Shown here: positions 45,676 through 57,100 of the stretch, piece by piece
How positions within the stretch are numbered: the first letter of the stretch is position 1
Layout of the letters: every line of letters starts with the position of its first letter
Assembly (NCBI GenBank): GCA_021442155.1
Contig: CM038217.1
Span: 149,799,834 to 149,863,833, forward strand
Direction of reading: 5' to 3'
DNA length: 64,000 nucleotides
Source of the DNA: Cymbidium sinense
Lineage: Eukaryota; Streptophyta; Magnoliopsida; Asparagales; Orchidaceae
The notes under the pieces: generated by a model
Database searches by the model: none
Seen by the model: only the letters and a program-made list of their open reading frames with translations
Told to the model about the DNA's origin: nothing
Position numbers and translations under genes: made by a program

Positions 45676-46122
45676 CTTACTCATCTCCTTTGGATTCGAT
45701 AATAAGTCTCTCCTTTTGAGCTATCCCATTTGATTTTTTAAATATAACCAATTTTTTCATTATCTTACCCTTGAAATCTTTGGAGGCAATAATTGCTTAC
45801 TTTAATTGAGAGTATTCTAAGGAATTCACCTTCCATAGGATGTAATTAACTATAGGAGCTTGCCCCCATAGGGAACTTTAGAACTCAATTTAATAAAAAC
45901 CCTACTTTATTTCATATAAAGTAGGGAAAAAATCTCTAGTATATTTGAAGACTCATCATGCCTAAGGAGTCCTTATTAGGTGATTAGGTCCATTGAAGGG
46001 TGATGGCTCTATCTTTTGAGATAGTACATCATACCTCAATGTCATACTCGATCACTTCAATAAGTACACCCTCAGATCTATGTGGTATCCCCCATATATA
46101 TACATATCAAAATTAAACACCA

Positions 46123-46870
46123 TACTCGTGGCTTCTCATGATAGTTCTGCAACCACCGTGCAGTCCACTCCATCCATCATTTATTCTTCCTCTACTAACT
46201 CCTCTTCTATCGGCAGGAGTGTTGTATCAGCAGACAAAGGCATTAAATCCCTTACCCCACTTACTTTGTTAGATTTCTATCATGTACCTCCACCCAAAAA
46301 GAAATCAATGAAGAAAGCTTTTACTTACATTTTGTCCACTTTTTATACTCTAGATTTTATTCCTTTTGAAAACTCTCCAAGCCCAGAAAGTAATAATAGC
46401 TCTAAAAATTTTGATCCCCTCTCTTCTGATTCAGAATCAGACTTTTCTTTTTTGAATCAATCGGGTTGACCTCTTGAGATTGACTTGGAGTCAATTGACT
46501 TTGAGGTTCCCATAAGAGAAGCTATAAGTATACCTAATGAGAAGGTAGAACTTTCCACAAGTTTATCATTCCATGAAGTCACTTAAGTCAACCTGCGTAG
46601 TGGCAAAGTTCTACCTCCTAGGGTAGCACCTCAGGATAAGGGTAAACAAGTCATTGGTCCCAGTGAGCAGATAGCCCCTCCACAGGATGCTCCACCTATG
46701 GATATTCTTGTGGATGACCAAGTCAAAGTTGATTACAACATCCTAGCATATCTTAGAAAGTTGCCAGCTAAATTAAGCATATATAACACCCTTGTCTTAT
46801 CCAAAGACATGAGGGAATCTCTAATCAAGGCTCTACTTGATCCAGAGATATGCTTAGCTCAGCTGACCGC
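46123..46870 (+). pseudogene. E3 gag, C-terminal part
   Basis: Resumes with 'LVASHDSSATTVQS' then 'IGRSVVSADKGIKSLTPLTLLDFYHVPPPKKK', a serine-rich acidic stretch, a stop near 46469, 'EVNLRSGKVLPPRVAPQDKGK' and 'VDYNILAYLRKLPAKLSIYNTLVLSKDMRESLIKALLDPE'. The blocks match E1 (9844-8897) one for one and prove that LTR C split a once continuous gag. Confidence 0.85.
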
Positions 46871-47480
46871 TATTGAAGAGGAGGCACACAGCTCAAAGGA
46901 CAACTTAGGAGTTACATTCAGTGATGAATACATGCTTCGAGGGATGACTAAGCACAACCACCCTCTTTATAGTGGACATTGGCAGATATAGGTTATCAAG
47001 AGTTCTAGTTGACCAAGGTACATCCGTCAACATTATGAGTCTAACAACCCTTTCTTACTTGACGATCAACATCTTCAAACTCTAAAAAGAGAGGATGATG
47101 TTGAGAGGATTTAATGAATAAGGCGAGAGGGCCTTAGGCTTCATAGTATTGCCATTAGAGATAGATGATTGGAAGACTGAAGCCAAGTTTTGTATCAAAT
47201 ACTCAGATACATCTTTCAATGCTTTTCTTGGGAGACTGTGGATACATGAAAATAACACACTTCCATCCTCTCTACATCAGTGCATAAAGTTCATGAGAGG
47301 TGGGATTGAGTATTGTGTGAAAGGAGATCTCAAACCATTCACAGTTCATGAGGTCAGGATATATGAGGATGCAACCTATTTCTTCCCCCAAAATTAACAA
47401 CTCCATTCTCATGAATCTAGTCAAGATCCCCATGAGGGACAAATAGAAAAGAAAGAAAAATAAAAAGAAATAGAAAAGAA
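46871..47480 (+). pseudogene. E3 aspartic protease
   Basis: 'KHNHPLYSGHWQI' then, in another frame, 'VLVDQGTSVNIMSL' with the active-site aspartate; 'RMMLRGFNE', 'FCIKYSDTSFNAFLGRLWIHENN' and 'IKFMRGGIEYCVKGDLKPFTVHEV'. A stop replaces a glutamine after FNE. The C-terminal end passes into a purine-rich lysine/glutamate run (47440-47515). Confidence 0.82.
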
Positions 47481-48140
47481 AAGAAATAAGAGAAATAAAT
47501 TGAAAATAAAAGAGAGCGAGACATGGACTCAGGGGTAGATATAGAGCCTGACATTATATTCAACCCATAGTTCGTTACTCCATTTGAACATATGGTTAGG
47601 ATGACTCGAACTCCACCAAGCAAAGGCAGAGGATAGTTCAGAGGTAGCCCCTGAGGTGGAAAGCCTCCCTATTGGCCACCCAATATGAGGTATGTTCCAG
47701 CTACCAGAAGTACACCTGCTATCCACATAGGCTTAAAATCTAGTTCGAAGGATGAGTCTTATGTGATTAGCACACTAGTCAGCTCTTCTCAGCAGCAGAT
47801 CCCTTTCAGGGTGGCACTTGAGCCAGATAGTGATGAATACCAGGCTAAAAAGCAAAGCATAAATGTATCCAAGTCTGCATATGAAACAATTAGGCATCAG
47901 TTGGGAACCTTAGCTCTAACCCCACTTCCATCACAAAAAATTAAGAGTTTTGTAGTAAAGGAAGCCCCTAAGTCATCCATAGATGGGAAGACTCAGACTT
48001 ATTTTTGGGAGAATCATCCTCAAGTCAAGAAGTTGATGTAGAACTTAAGGATGATTCATATAAATATTTAATACAATTTCCTTTTAATTGGTACTCATCT
48101 TGTGTTCTTAATCTAGCAAAGAAGAGATTAATCTTTGATG
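47481..48140 (+). pseudogene. E3 protease-RT linker
   Basis: The open piece 47685-48041 ('SSQQQIPFRVALEPDSDE', 'KQSINVSKSAYETIRHQLGTLAL') is the cleanest copy of the linker in the window. It continues with 'GESSSSQEVDVELKDDSYKYLIQFPFNWY' and 'NLAKKRLI', where an RT deletion begins. Confidence 0.7.
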
Positions 48141-48350
48141 AACTCATTCATAATCAAGTTGAATGTTACATTGATGATCTCATAGTCAAAAGTAAAGAAA
48201 AGGAAGACCATTTATTTTATTTGAGAGTAGTTCTCAAATGATTAAGACAATTTAACCTTAAAATAAATCTCTTTAAGTATACATTTGGAGTAGCTTCAGA
48301 TTTGTTGTTTGACATTAATGAATTGAAATCGGTTTAGAGAAGATCAAGAC
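48141..48350 (+). pseudogene. E3 RT, C-terminal remnant after internal deletion
   Basis: Linker sequence ending 'NLAKKRLI' is joined directly to 'FDELIHNQVECYIDDLIVKSKEKEDHL'. Compared with E1, about 0.9 kb coding the fingers and most of the palm is gone. The catalytic pair is present (YIDD) but the other aspartate is lost, so no polymerase could be made. Confidence 0.88.
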
Positions 48351-48354
48351 AATA

Positions 48355-48830
48355 TTAGAAATGCCACCTCCTAAAAGTCTAACTCAACTCAGATCATTCC
48401 AAGGGCGGTTGGCATATCTAAGACGTTTCATATCCAACCTATAAAGAAGATGCCATTCTCAACACTTGTCAAAAAGGACATTAAGTTCAAGTGGGATGAT
48501 AAGTGCCAACATGCCTTCAAAAAAATCAAGCACTACCTGATGACGTAGCCAGTTCTAGCAGCCCCTATCGCGAGCAAGCTGCTCATCCTATATACTGCTG
48601 CATTAGATAACTCCCTTAGTACTTAGTTGGCCCAAACAATGATGAAGGGAAAGAGAATGCACTCTACTATATCACCCATCATCTAATCCTAGTTGAGGCA
48701 AATTACCTACCCATTGAAAAGCATTGCCTAGCTTTAATATTTGCATCCAAAAGCTATGGCATTACATGCTTTCTTATAAGGTGAACTTGATCTATAGGAT
48801 CAATCCACAACAATATCTCATGACATGGCT
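48355..48830 (+). pseudogene. E3 RT connection and first RNase H
   Basis: 'MPPPKSLTQLRSFQGRLAYLRRFISNL', 'FSTLVKKDIKFKWDDKCQHAF', 'KLLILYTAALDNSL', 'PIEKHCLALIFASKS' with frameshifts after FISNL and within the 48600-48700 part. Same order as E2. Confidence 0.8.
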
Positions 48831-49019
48831 GATGCTATCCAGACGGTTGGCGTGATGGTCTAAGATTTTGTCATAATTTGATATTACTTTCATACCCCTC
48901 CGTGCGATAAAAGGACAAGCACTAATGAATTTCTTAGCAACACCCACTTTTCGATTCCTCACTTAGTGATGACCTCCCTGATGAATAAATCATGAACTTA
49001 TAGGACACTAACATCCACT

Positions 49020-49580
49020 ATTGGGAGATGTGTTTTGATTTTGCAGCTTACTTTCAAAAGGGTGAAGAACCATGATCTACTCTCCCAGGAAAGACAGGGG
49101 TAGGAATAGTTCTCATAACTCCGGATCGCAATGTGATGAGATTCTCATATCATCTGTCCAATCCATGCACTAACAACAAAGCCAAATATGAGGCTTTAAT
49201 TATCGATCTAGAGTTAGTCATTATGCTATGCATCCAGGATATCATAATCTTTGAGGATTCTTAGTTAGTCATCAACCAAATTGTTGTGTCTTATAAAGTT
49301 CTAAAGCCTAAGCTCCATCACTATTACAAGTACACTATGGAGTTGTTGGCCTAAATCCCAAAGGTTACCATTTACAAGATTCCTTAAGGAGAGAATGCCA
49401 TAGCATATGCTTTAGCCAAGCTTGTCAAAGAGTTGGCACGTCCGAAAGATGAGTCCATACCAATAAGGGTCCAAAATAAAGTCATATCCCTTATTGACGT
49501 TGAACTCATCGAGAGACTCTCTCTTGAAGGGGAGGTTACCATTGCCAAAAAGGATGATGAGTCAGATTGGAGGCAACCAT
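49020..49580 (+). pseudogene. E3 second (archaeal-like) RNase H domain
   Basis: 'GVGIVLITPDRNVMRFSYHLSNPCTNNKAKYEALI' with the glutamate; the first aspartate lies in 'MCFDFAAYF'; GDS has become EDS; the last aspartate of ADALA is replaced in 'IAYALAKLVKEL'. Two of four catalytic positions are thus lost. The open end piece runs 49433-49645. Confidence 0.8.
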
Positions 49581-50809
49581 TTATGGATTATCTAAATATA
49601 GGCAAACTACCTCAAGAGAAGTCTCTAGCCCATCAGATGAAATAGAGAGCCCTTTCTTATGCTCTTGTGGATGGCACCTTGTACCGGAGGTCCTTCGATC
49701 ATATGTGGTTACATTGTTTGGACAAACATGATGCTCATAAGATTGTGAGGTACACTCAGGTTTATGTTGAGCACATCAATCTGGTCTGAAGATGAAAGCC
49801 AAGATCAAGAGACTAGGATATTACTGGCCATCGATGATCACAGACTACATGGATGTAGCTAGGAGATGCCATCAATGTCAGGTGCACGATGTGGTCCTAC
49901 ACTAATCACCCAACATTCTACATCCTACATTGGTCTCATGGCCATTTGAGTGTTGGGGTACCAACATAGTGGGTCTCATCGATCCTTCTTCTTCCAAGAG
50001 TCATCAGTTAATTCTAACTGCCATCGACTACTTTTCCAAGTGGGCAGAGGCAATCCCACTTAGAGAGGTCACAGCTTAGCATGTGCTATAGTTTTTCAGG
50101 AACCATATTGTATATAGGTTCGGGGTGCCTCAACAAAATATATCTGATAATAGTACTGCATTCAAGAGCACTAAAATCAATAGCTTGGCCCAGAGACAGC
50201 ATAGATTAGAGATATTCTACCATCTATTACATGGTCAAATGGATTGGAAGAATCCTTCAATAAAACTCTCATCCATATATTAAAGAAGACACTCGACAAT
50301 AATAAGCGATAGTGGCATGAGTAGTTAGTTGAAGCCTTATGGGAATACCGCACCATATACAGAACTCCAACTCAGTCTGCCCCTTTCTCCTTAGTGTATG
50401 GGTCCAAAGCAGTCCTACTATTAGAAGTTCAACTCTCAAAACTAAGGCTAGCTATGGGTAGCAAGATCACAACAGAGCATAATGCCAAGTTGTGGTTAGA
50501 AGAGCTCCAAGGTTTGGAGGAGAGATGCCTCCGAGCATGCCAGAACCTCGAGTTGTACAAAGCCAAAATGATTCAAGCTCATAACTAGTTGGTCTATCCT
50601 AGAGCTTTTCAGGTAGGAGAGCTTGTTTTAGTTTTAAGGAGACCATTTGTTGCCCGTCGAAAGATGGGGGCAAGTTTGAACCCACATGGAAAGGCCCTTT
50701 TTCCATATAGAAGGCCTACCAAGGAGGATCTTATCAGCTCATAAATCATAAGGGAGAGTGTCCAATGCTTCCAATCAATGGTCTCTACCTAAAGAAATAT
50801 TATCCATAA
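49581..50809 (+). pseudogene. E3 integrase
   Basis: HHCC region near 49690-49790, 'GYYWPSM..DYMDVARRCHQCQVH', 'WPFECWGTNIVGLIDPSSSKSHQLILTAIDYFSKWAEAIPL' with the first aspartate, 'ISDNSTAFKSTKI' with the second, a 'NGLEESFNKTLIHIL' version of the glutamate motif, 'FSLVYGSKAVLLLEVQL', 'LEERCLRACQNLELYKAKMIQAHN', and the end 'PINGLYLKKYYP' with a stop at 50807. Stops and frameshifts occur throughout. It has the undisturbed order that E2 lost to the foldback. Confidence 0.87.
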
Positions 50810-52060
50810 ATCTTGTTTGAAAATAATTATCAATAAAATTTCTTTTCATCTCAAATTCCATCTCTACCATGTTGAGAAAATCTTTCTTTGCGAATCTACC
50901 ATGATGTGTTTGGGGTAGGTGTAATGAACCCAAGTGGCATCCTATCCTATGTTAACACGACACAAACACAAACTACACACAACCACATATAAAAAAACAC
51001 ATATCTTTTATCTCAAGCTACTTTGATGTGGGATAAAGCCCCCTATGGCACTCACTCATTAGCCACTCTAGGTTGGGCTAACATGCTATCTTGTTAGCGT
51101 GTCACCCTAGTGGTTCCTTGTTAGAAGGATGTAAGTCTACAATCTTTCTCCCTAAATTGACCATTACAAGTTGACGAGCACCTTGTTAGTTTGGTAGGCC
51201 TTACTGCGTAGTTGGTAAGCTACCCCATGTCAACTTTCATTAAAAAGATGTAAGTCTATACGCCTTCTTCTTGAACTAGCCATCATGCACTGACTGGGTC
51301 GAGTATATTTGAGGTTTAGGATAAGTCCTCCAGTGGCTCCTTTCCTCTTGACTACTTCAAATCTGGGTCTAGTCCTTATACGGGACTCCCAACTTAGTAG
51401 TCGCCCTAGGTCGGATAGCATATGTCCCGCCGATAACAAACTATCCTGGTGATCATTTTCGCCTGTGAAGATATAAGTATAGCCTTCATCTCATATTGAT
51501 CGTCGCACATCGATGAGCACCTTAGGTTGGTTGGTCCTTGCTATTTTGATAGTGACCCACCCGGTGGATACACCACTCATGGCATATGTAAGTCTACAAG
51601 CTTTCTCCCAGAGTTGGCCACTGTATACCTATAGGCTTTCTTTTATAGAGTCCATGATAAAGCCCCTAGCGGTACCTCCCCTGTGGGCACTCTATTTGAA
51701 TCACATCCTTAGTGACCCCATTTAGACACTACCCGGGTTGCCCTTGGATTAGACAGTCCCACTTACCTAGTAGCCACCCCTATGATTGGAGAATTTATCT
51801 TACGGATATGTAGATTCTTCCTTAGTCCAGGGAGTCTGAGATAGGACTAGGCTGATATAAGCCCATTCTCAGTGTGGTCCCTCGCACATTGACAGGTCCA
51901 TGCAAACATATAATATATTCGCTTGTGGATTAAGAGGACACCCCTAGTGGTACCTTCTCCCAAACAGGCATCATATCTTTAGGGTGTGGGCTCCAAAAAT
52001 TCACCACCAACCTCTCACATTGAAAAGAGTACAATTTAATGTCAGTTACATTTTTAGAAG
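50810..52060 (+). other. E3 3' UTR, part homologous to E2
   Basis: Reverse-complement match to 23400-24911 ('AACCCAAGTGGCATCCTATCC', 'CAAGCTACTTTGATGTGGG', 'AGGATGTAAGTCTA', 'GACAGGTCCATG'). Only one GGACCTGT-like landmark is left here, so the dimeric array of E2 was not expanded in E3. Confidence 0.7.
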
Positions 52061-52838
52061 GCACATAGAATAGTAGATAAGACACTACCCAGATATTTCA
52101 CCCTCATTTTTTGATGACTTTAGATCTGGTTCCAGGTTTCTTATAGGCGCAAGCACCTATAGTTAATTACCCCTCAATCGAGAGAGAACATTAAAATGTC
52201 GATGAATTAAATAGCGAGTGTATAATAGCAGTGAGTAGAGTTTGAATATTTATAAGATTTATTATTTCAATTTAAAGCTTATGTTTGGGGGAACGATGAT
52301 GCGCCCGATCTAGATCCCATGGTTTCATCATCCCAGGCTATCGTGGTCCCTAGTCTACTTAGTCAATGGAGGTAGTCAACCCAACCTGATCAAAGAATCC
52401 TTATCAGTAGCCATGGGTTGCATCGTTCAAGGTGTCCTTGTAGACCTGGGGTATAGTTTGTCTAAGGGGATAAATATAAATCAACCTTAGCTAACATATG
52501 GCTTTTTGCCCAATCAAACACGTTCTATAATTCACAGCTCAAAGAGCAAAGCCATTAGAAAACATACAAGCTATGCCCGAGATCGTAATTTCGTGGTGTC
52601 ATTTTGCGACAAGCCACCCATAGGGCTCGGTTTATAATTTATGTGCCATATTGGAAAACCATGGGAGAGAACACGGATCACGTCCTTATGGGCTTAAGAT
52701 TATTTCAATGTGAAAATATTTATGTATTTGATTTAACATTAGCTCTTTGTGAGCAAAAGTTTTCTTAATTTCTCACCCTCGACAAACATTTGCGGATGGG
52801 TGGATGGATTTTATTTTAAATTTAAATAATTAATTTTA

Positions 52839-52842
<4 letters not shown>

Positions 52843-52876
<34 letters not shown>
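52843..52876. repeat. (AT)n microsatellite
   Basis: About seventeen AT dinucleotides in a row. Confidence 0.95.
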
Positions 52877-52880
<4 letters not shown>

Positions 52881-52967
52881 TTGAATATTTGATCATTTTA
52901 TAATTGATTTAAATTTAAATATATAATGATTTGAAATTAGAATTTGAACAAATTTTTTTATTATGAA

Positions 52968-53290
52968 AACCCCTCTATTTGAAATATTCAGTCAACACGG
53001 CCATCATTGGGGTAAATGAGTCTATTTAATCATTTAGTTTATTGTTTTAGATCTCGTCGACTCTATTAATTTAATAATAGAGGATCAAATCTAGATTTAT
53101 ACTTTGAGAATTTTGAATTTTAGATTATCAAATATAAATATCTTGGATATTTTGGAAAATGACTCCTCCGGTTGATATATTCAATTAACTCAGCCATCAT
53201 TGGGGTAGATGTATTATTTTATGCTATTTTAGATCCTGTCGACTCCATTAATTTAAAAATATAGGATGAGATCTACTGTCATATGACAGA
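52968..53290. repeat. Tandem duplication of about 190 bp
   Basis: Units near 52968 and 53157 share 'GCCATCATTGGGGTA', 'GTTTTAGATC', 'GTCGACTC.ATTAATTTAA' and 'TAGGAT.A.ATCTA'. Confidence 0.8.
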
Positions 53291-54123
53291 GTTAGCTTTT
53301 GTGATATTTTATTAAGTTAAAAATATTATAATAGCATCATTATATTTTTAGATTTTGTTAACCTCGACCCGATCCTAAAACTTAACCAGGAATTAACCCA
53401 CGTAGCATCCTCAGACATTAAGTTTAAGCATTTAACATAGTATCGGGCCCATGTGGGATATTTAAAATACTTGTATGAATCTTAAAAAGATCAAATTGAA
53501 TTGATGATTACTTTATAGTTTGTACAAGAATCCATCTCTTTCAAATGATCGCATAAATTCGGAAGCACTTAAATTGAGTGATAGTTTGCTCCATAATTTA
53601 TGCAAAATTAATACATTTGAAGTCTATTTAGAATTTAAGTCAACGCCTTCTGCTTAGCATTGATGTAGTGCAGATCTCGTGGTGTAAGGCATTTTAGCTC
53701 TTATTCAATTATTTAGATTAATATTCACATGTTTGCATTTAGTTCATAGCTCATTGAGTTCTTTAAGTTTCAATGAAATTTAGCTTGTGATCGCTAAGAA
53801 ACCTGTAGGCTCATCACAAGTATCATTCAAATTCTTTTTGCTCTGAATGATTTCAATGTGGTATATAGCTCAACCCAATTGTTCAGTATGAATAGTAACA
53901 TAATTTAATCGTTCAATAAGAAATATGATTTATGCTCATTGACAAGCTTTCAAGCCTTACTAGTTCAATGTTTTCGATTTTTATTCTTATTTGTATAATA
54001 GTCATTATAACCTCTTTAAGCATGTAGATAATTGTTGGATTCTTTATAAGTTCTGTGAAGATTTTATTTGATCCTTGATTGAAAGACAAGCTTTCAAATC
54101 CACTATAAGTTTTGTTTATGCTC

Positions 54124-57100
54124 TGTTGACCTCACTTTTGGAGTGAGCTCTCAACTTCTCCATCTTAGACATAGGACTCCTCTGCTAGTTCCTTAGTCTT
54201 CTAGTGATTAGGTGAACATTTAACCTAACCCTAGAGACTCAGAAGAGTTAGCCATATGAATCAGTTATGCCTTAGGGATTTAGGACTTGCCTATCCTATA
54301 GCTTGAACCCAATCCTTGCTTCCTTCTTTCAAACCAAACCTCAAATTCAAATCCAAATTCAAATCCTAAATGGCTCAAAATCAAAATCAATTCCAAAAAT
54401 TCAAATCATGAATCAATTCCAAATGATTGAAACCCATGATCAATTCCAATTCCAAAACCTTCCTAAGCCTTATGAATCACATCCATAAGCTTAGCCAAAC
54501 CCTTCAAATCAACCCAAAGCCAAGTGATTTCCTTATAAATCACTTATTCCATCATTTGTATTCACAATTATTAATGAAATTGGCATCCAAATCATCCAAA
54601 TCAAATGAATATAAATTTAACCAAATCAAAACCCCTTTTCCAAACTTTTTGACCTACCTTAGACAAATTCATAATCAAATCACTCCTAATTCACATGATT
54701 CTTTCATGGATCATTTATATTCTCATTTATATTCACAAATATAAATGCAATATAAATTCAAGTTGCCAAAATCAAATCAATATAAATTCAAAACTCAAAT
54801 CTAAACCAAATTTATATCCTTTAAGCCAAATTCTTGGATTTAGCCAAATCATTCTCAAATCAATCTAAACCCTTGGATTTTCTCTTCAAACAATCACTTC
54901 TTAAATTACATGCCCAAATATAAACATAAACTATAACCATCAAACCAAAATCAAACTAACCCATTTTCACCCTTTTGACTTCAAATTGTCAAATAAACCA
55001 AAACCCATTTGACTCCAAACCACTCGCAATTGGATTTATATTTTCATCATAAGTCATATGTGAGCTCAACCAAACTTAAATCAAGCCTTGATCAAGCCAA
55101 TTGACCCATTTAGGCTCACTTGACCCAATGTGACCTAAAAGACCTTTTTGAGCCAAGTTCTAACCCAACCCAAATTGGATTGAACTAAGCCCATCCAAGC
55201 TACCCATTGTGATCAACAATCATCTTAGAATGATCCATCACTCAAATTGGGTCAAACCAAGTCAAACCTAGGCTTTGACCAAGTCAACACTTAGCCCAAA
55301 TGAAACCCAAACTAGCTAAAATCCACCATATGCCAAATTGATTGAAACCATTGATCTAAAATAATTTATAATCAATGATTGAACATGACCAAGTCATCAA
55401 TTAAACCAAGCCTAATTGACCACTTGACCCAAGTTGACCTAAAAAGTCAAAATGGGTCAAATCTTGATCTAAGCCAAATTGATTGCAACCCATAGCTCAA
55501 ATTCATTCTAAATCACTTGTTGAACTTGACTAAAGCTTCAATTGAGTAGAACCAGCCCAATTGACCATGAACTGACCTAAAGGTCAAATCAAAATCAAAC
55601 CAAATCAAAATTTATTGAAACCAAAGCTTGCAATACATTTCAAATGATCAACCAAGCCTAAACCAACCCATTCAATTGGGTCAAATGTCGTCAACTTGAC
55701 CCATTTGACCTAAATGAACCTGAACCAAAACTAAATCTAAACCAAATTAAACCAAACCAATGATACCCATAGGCTCCAAATGATCATTTGGAACCCATGG
55801 TTTGACCTAATTTGACCAATTGGTCAACCTAACCCAATTTGATCCAACTTGACATAAATGGGTCAAATTAAACGAATTCAAACCAAATGAACTCCAAATC
55901 ACTTGAAATTTGGCCCAACCCATTTTTGAATCATTTCAAATCTACCCAAATCAAACTCGTAACCAAATGACCACTTTGCCCTTAGGTAAAAGGGTATCCA
56001 ATGCCTAAATTCACTTAGAATTTGACCATTTCTTTCTCAAGGCCACTTGGCATCCTTCTAGTGGTCCACATGGGCACCAAGGAGGGTGGTGAACATCACC
56101 CAATGATCTTGGGTCAGCCATGACCCAAGGCAAGGCCAAACTGACCTCTTCAATGGCATTTGAACACATGAAACTCCAAATGCACTCACTTAGCACATGA
56201 GCATCCACTCTCCTTCACTCCACTACCCAAAATGACCCATGTGAGGTGTTTTGCAAAAATAGGGGAGGTGATCTCAAACTCCAACTCATCCAATTCTCAA
56301 CCAAAACCAAATTAACCTTGCATACACCATCAGTGGACTTCGTCAAGCTCAATCAAATCGTTTCCCAAGTCTCCAAGACATAGGAAGCATCATTTCGACC
56401 AAGGTCGATCACCATTGAACGGGAGCTTGGTCAACCAAGTAAACTACTTCAAACTAAGGCTGGATTCCTTCAACATGACTTCGTCTCTACTAGAGGAAGC
56501 TACCTCCTCCATTTGAAGCACCAGTGATAGTCTCCGGTGAGGTAATTGCTTGAAACCGTAGCCATAGGAAAATTTAGTTGGTCCTTTTTGAAGGAAATTC
56601 TCATCCCATTAAATCTTGACCGTTGGATGTGCATCCCCCCTCCTTTCGAAGGTGTGGGATCATTTTGATCCTAATTCGAGCTCAGGTGAGCTCGAATTGA
56701 ACAAGGAGAGATAAATGGTGTTCGTCTCTCATCGTCGCGAAGGAGAAGGATCATACGTCATCCGTTCCGTGTGATTGGAATGGACGTCTGTGATCAGATC
56801 ATGCTAGATCCCCTTTGATTCATTCCTAAATCACAGGATTGATCTCGACCATCCAATCTTAGATCGGACGGCCCATAAAGAAAATGCGTATGTCGTTAGC
56901 TGACTCAGCCGACGGATGTGACAACTTGAATAAACTATCCCATCGTGCCACATGGAAAGCGAGCCGTGTCAGGGCCCTACAGGATTAGGGGTTTAATTAG
57001 GCTTAATTAATCTAATTTTAATGGTGAAACTTTCAAAATTCATAACTAATTATAGAAAAATCTAAAAATACAAATAAATATTGATTTTAAAGATAATTCG

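Larger units (their letters stand above)
38011..46122 (+). mobile_element. LTR C, 8.1-kb LTR inserted in E3 gag (probably solo)
   Basis: Starts TGTTGACCTAAC at 38011 and ends AAATTAAACACCA at 46122. Gag of E3 reads into it on the left and resumes on the right with no internal element sequence inside, so it looks like a solo LTR left by recombination. It is the longest copy; extra length comes partly from a triplicated unit at 42851-43500. No convincing 5-base target duplication is seen (CCAAC left, TACTC right), which could reflect decay or a slightly different end point. Confidence 0.82.
52061..54123 (+). other. E3 3' UTR, part without match in E2
   Basis: A short part at about 52130-52180 resembles an LTR-tail word (CACCTATAGTTAATTAC, compare 14090-14110). 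The rest holds an AT microsatellite (52843-52876), a duplicated unit (52968-53290) and sequence I do not recognise, up to the TGTTGA of LTR D. It has no open frame worth naming. Confidence 0.55.
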
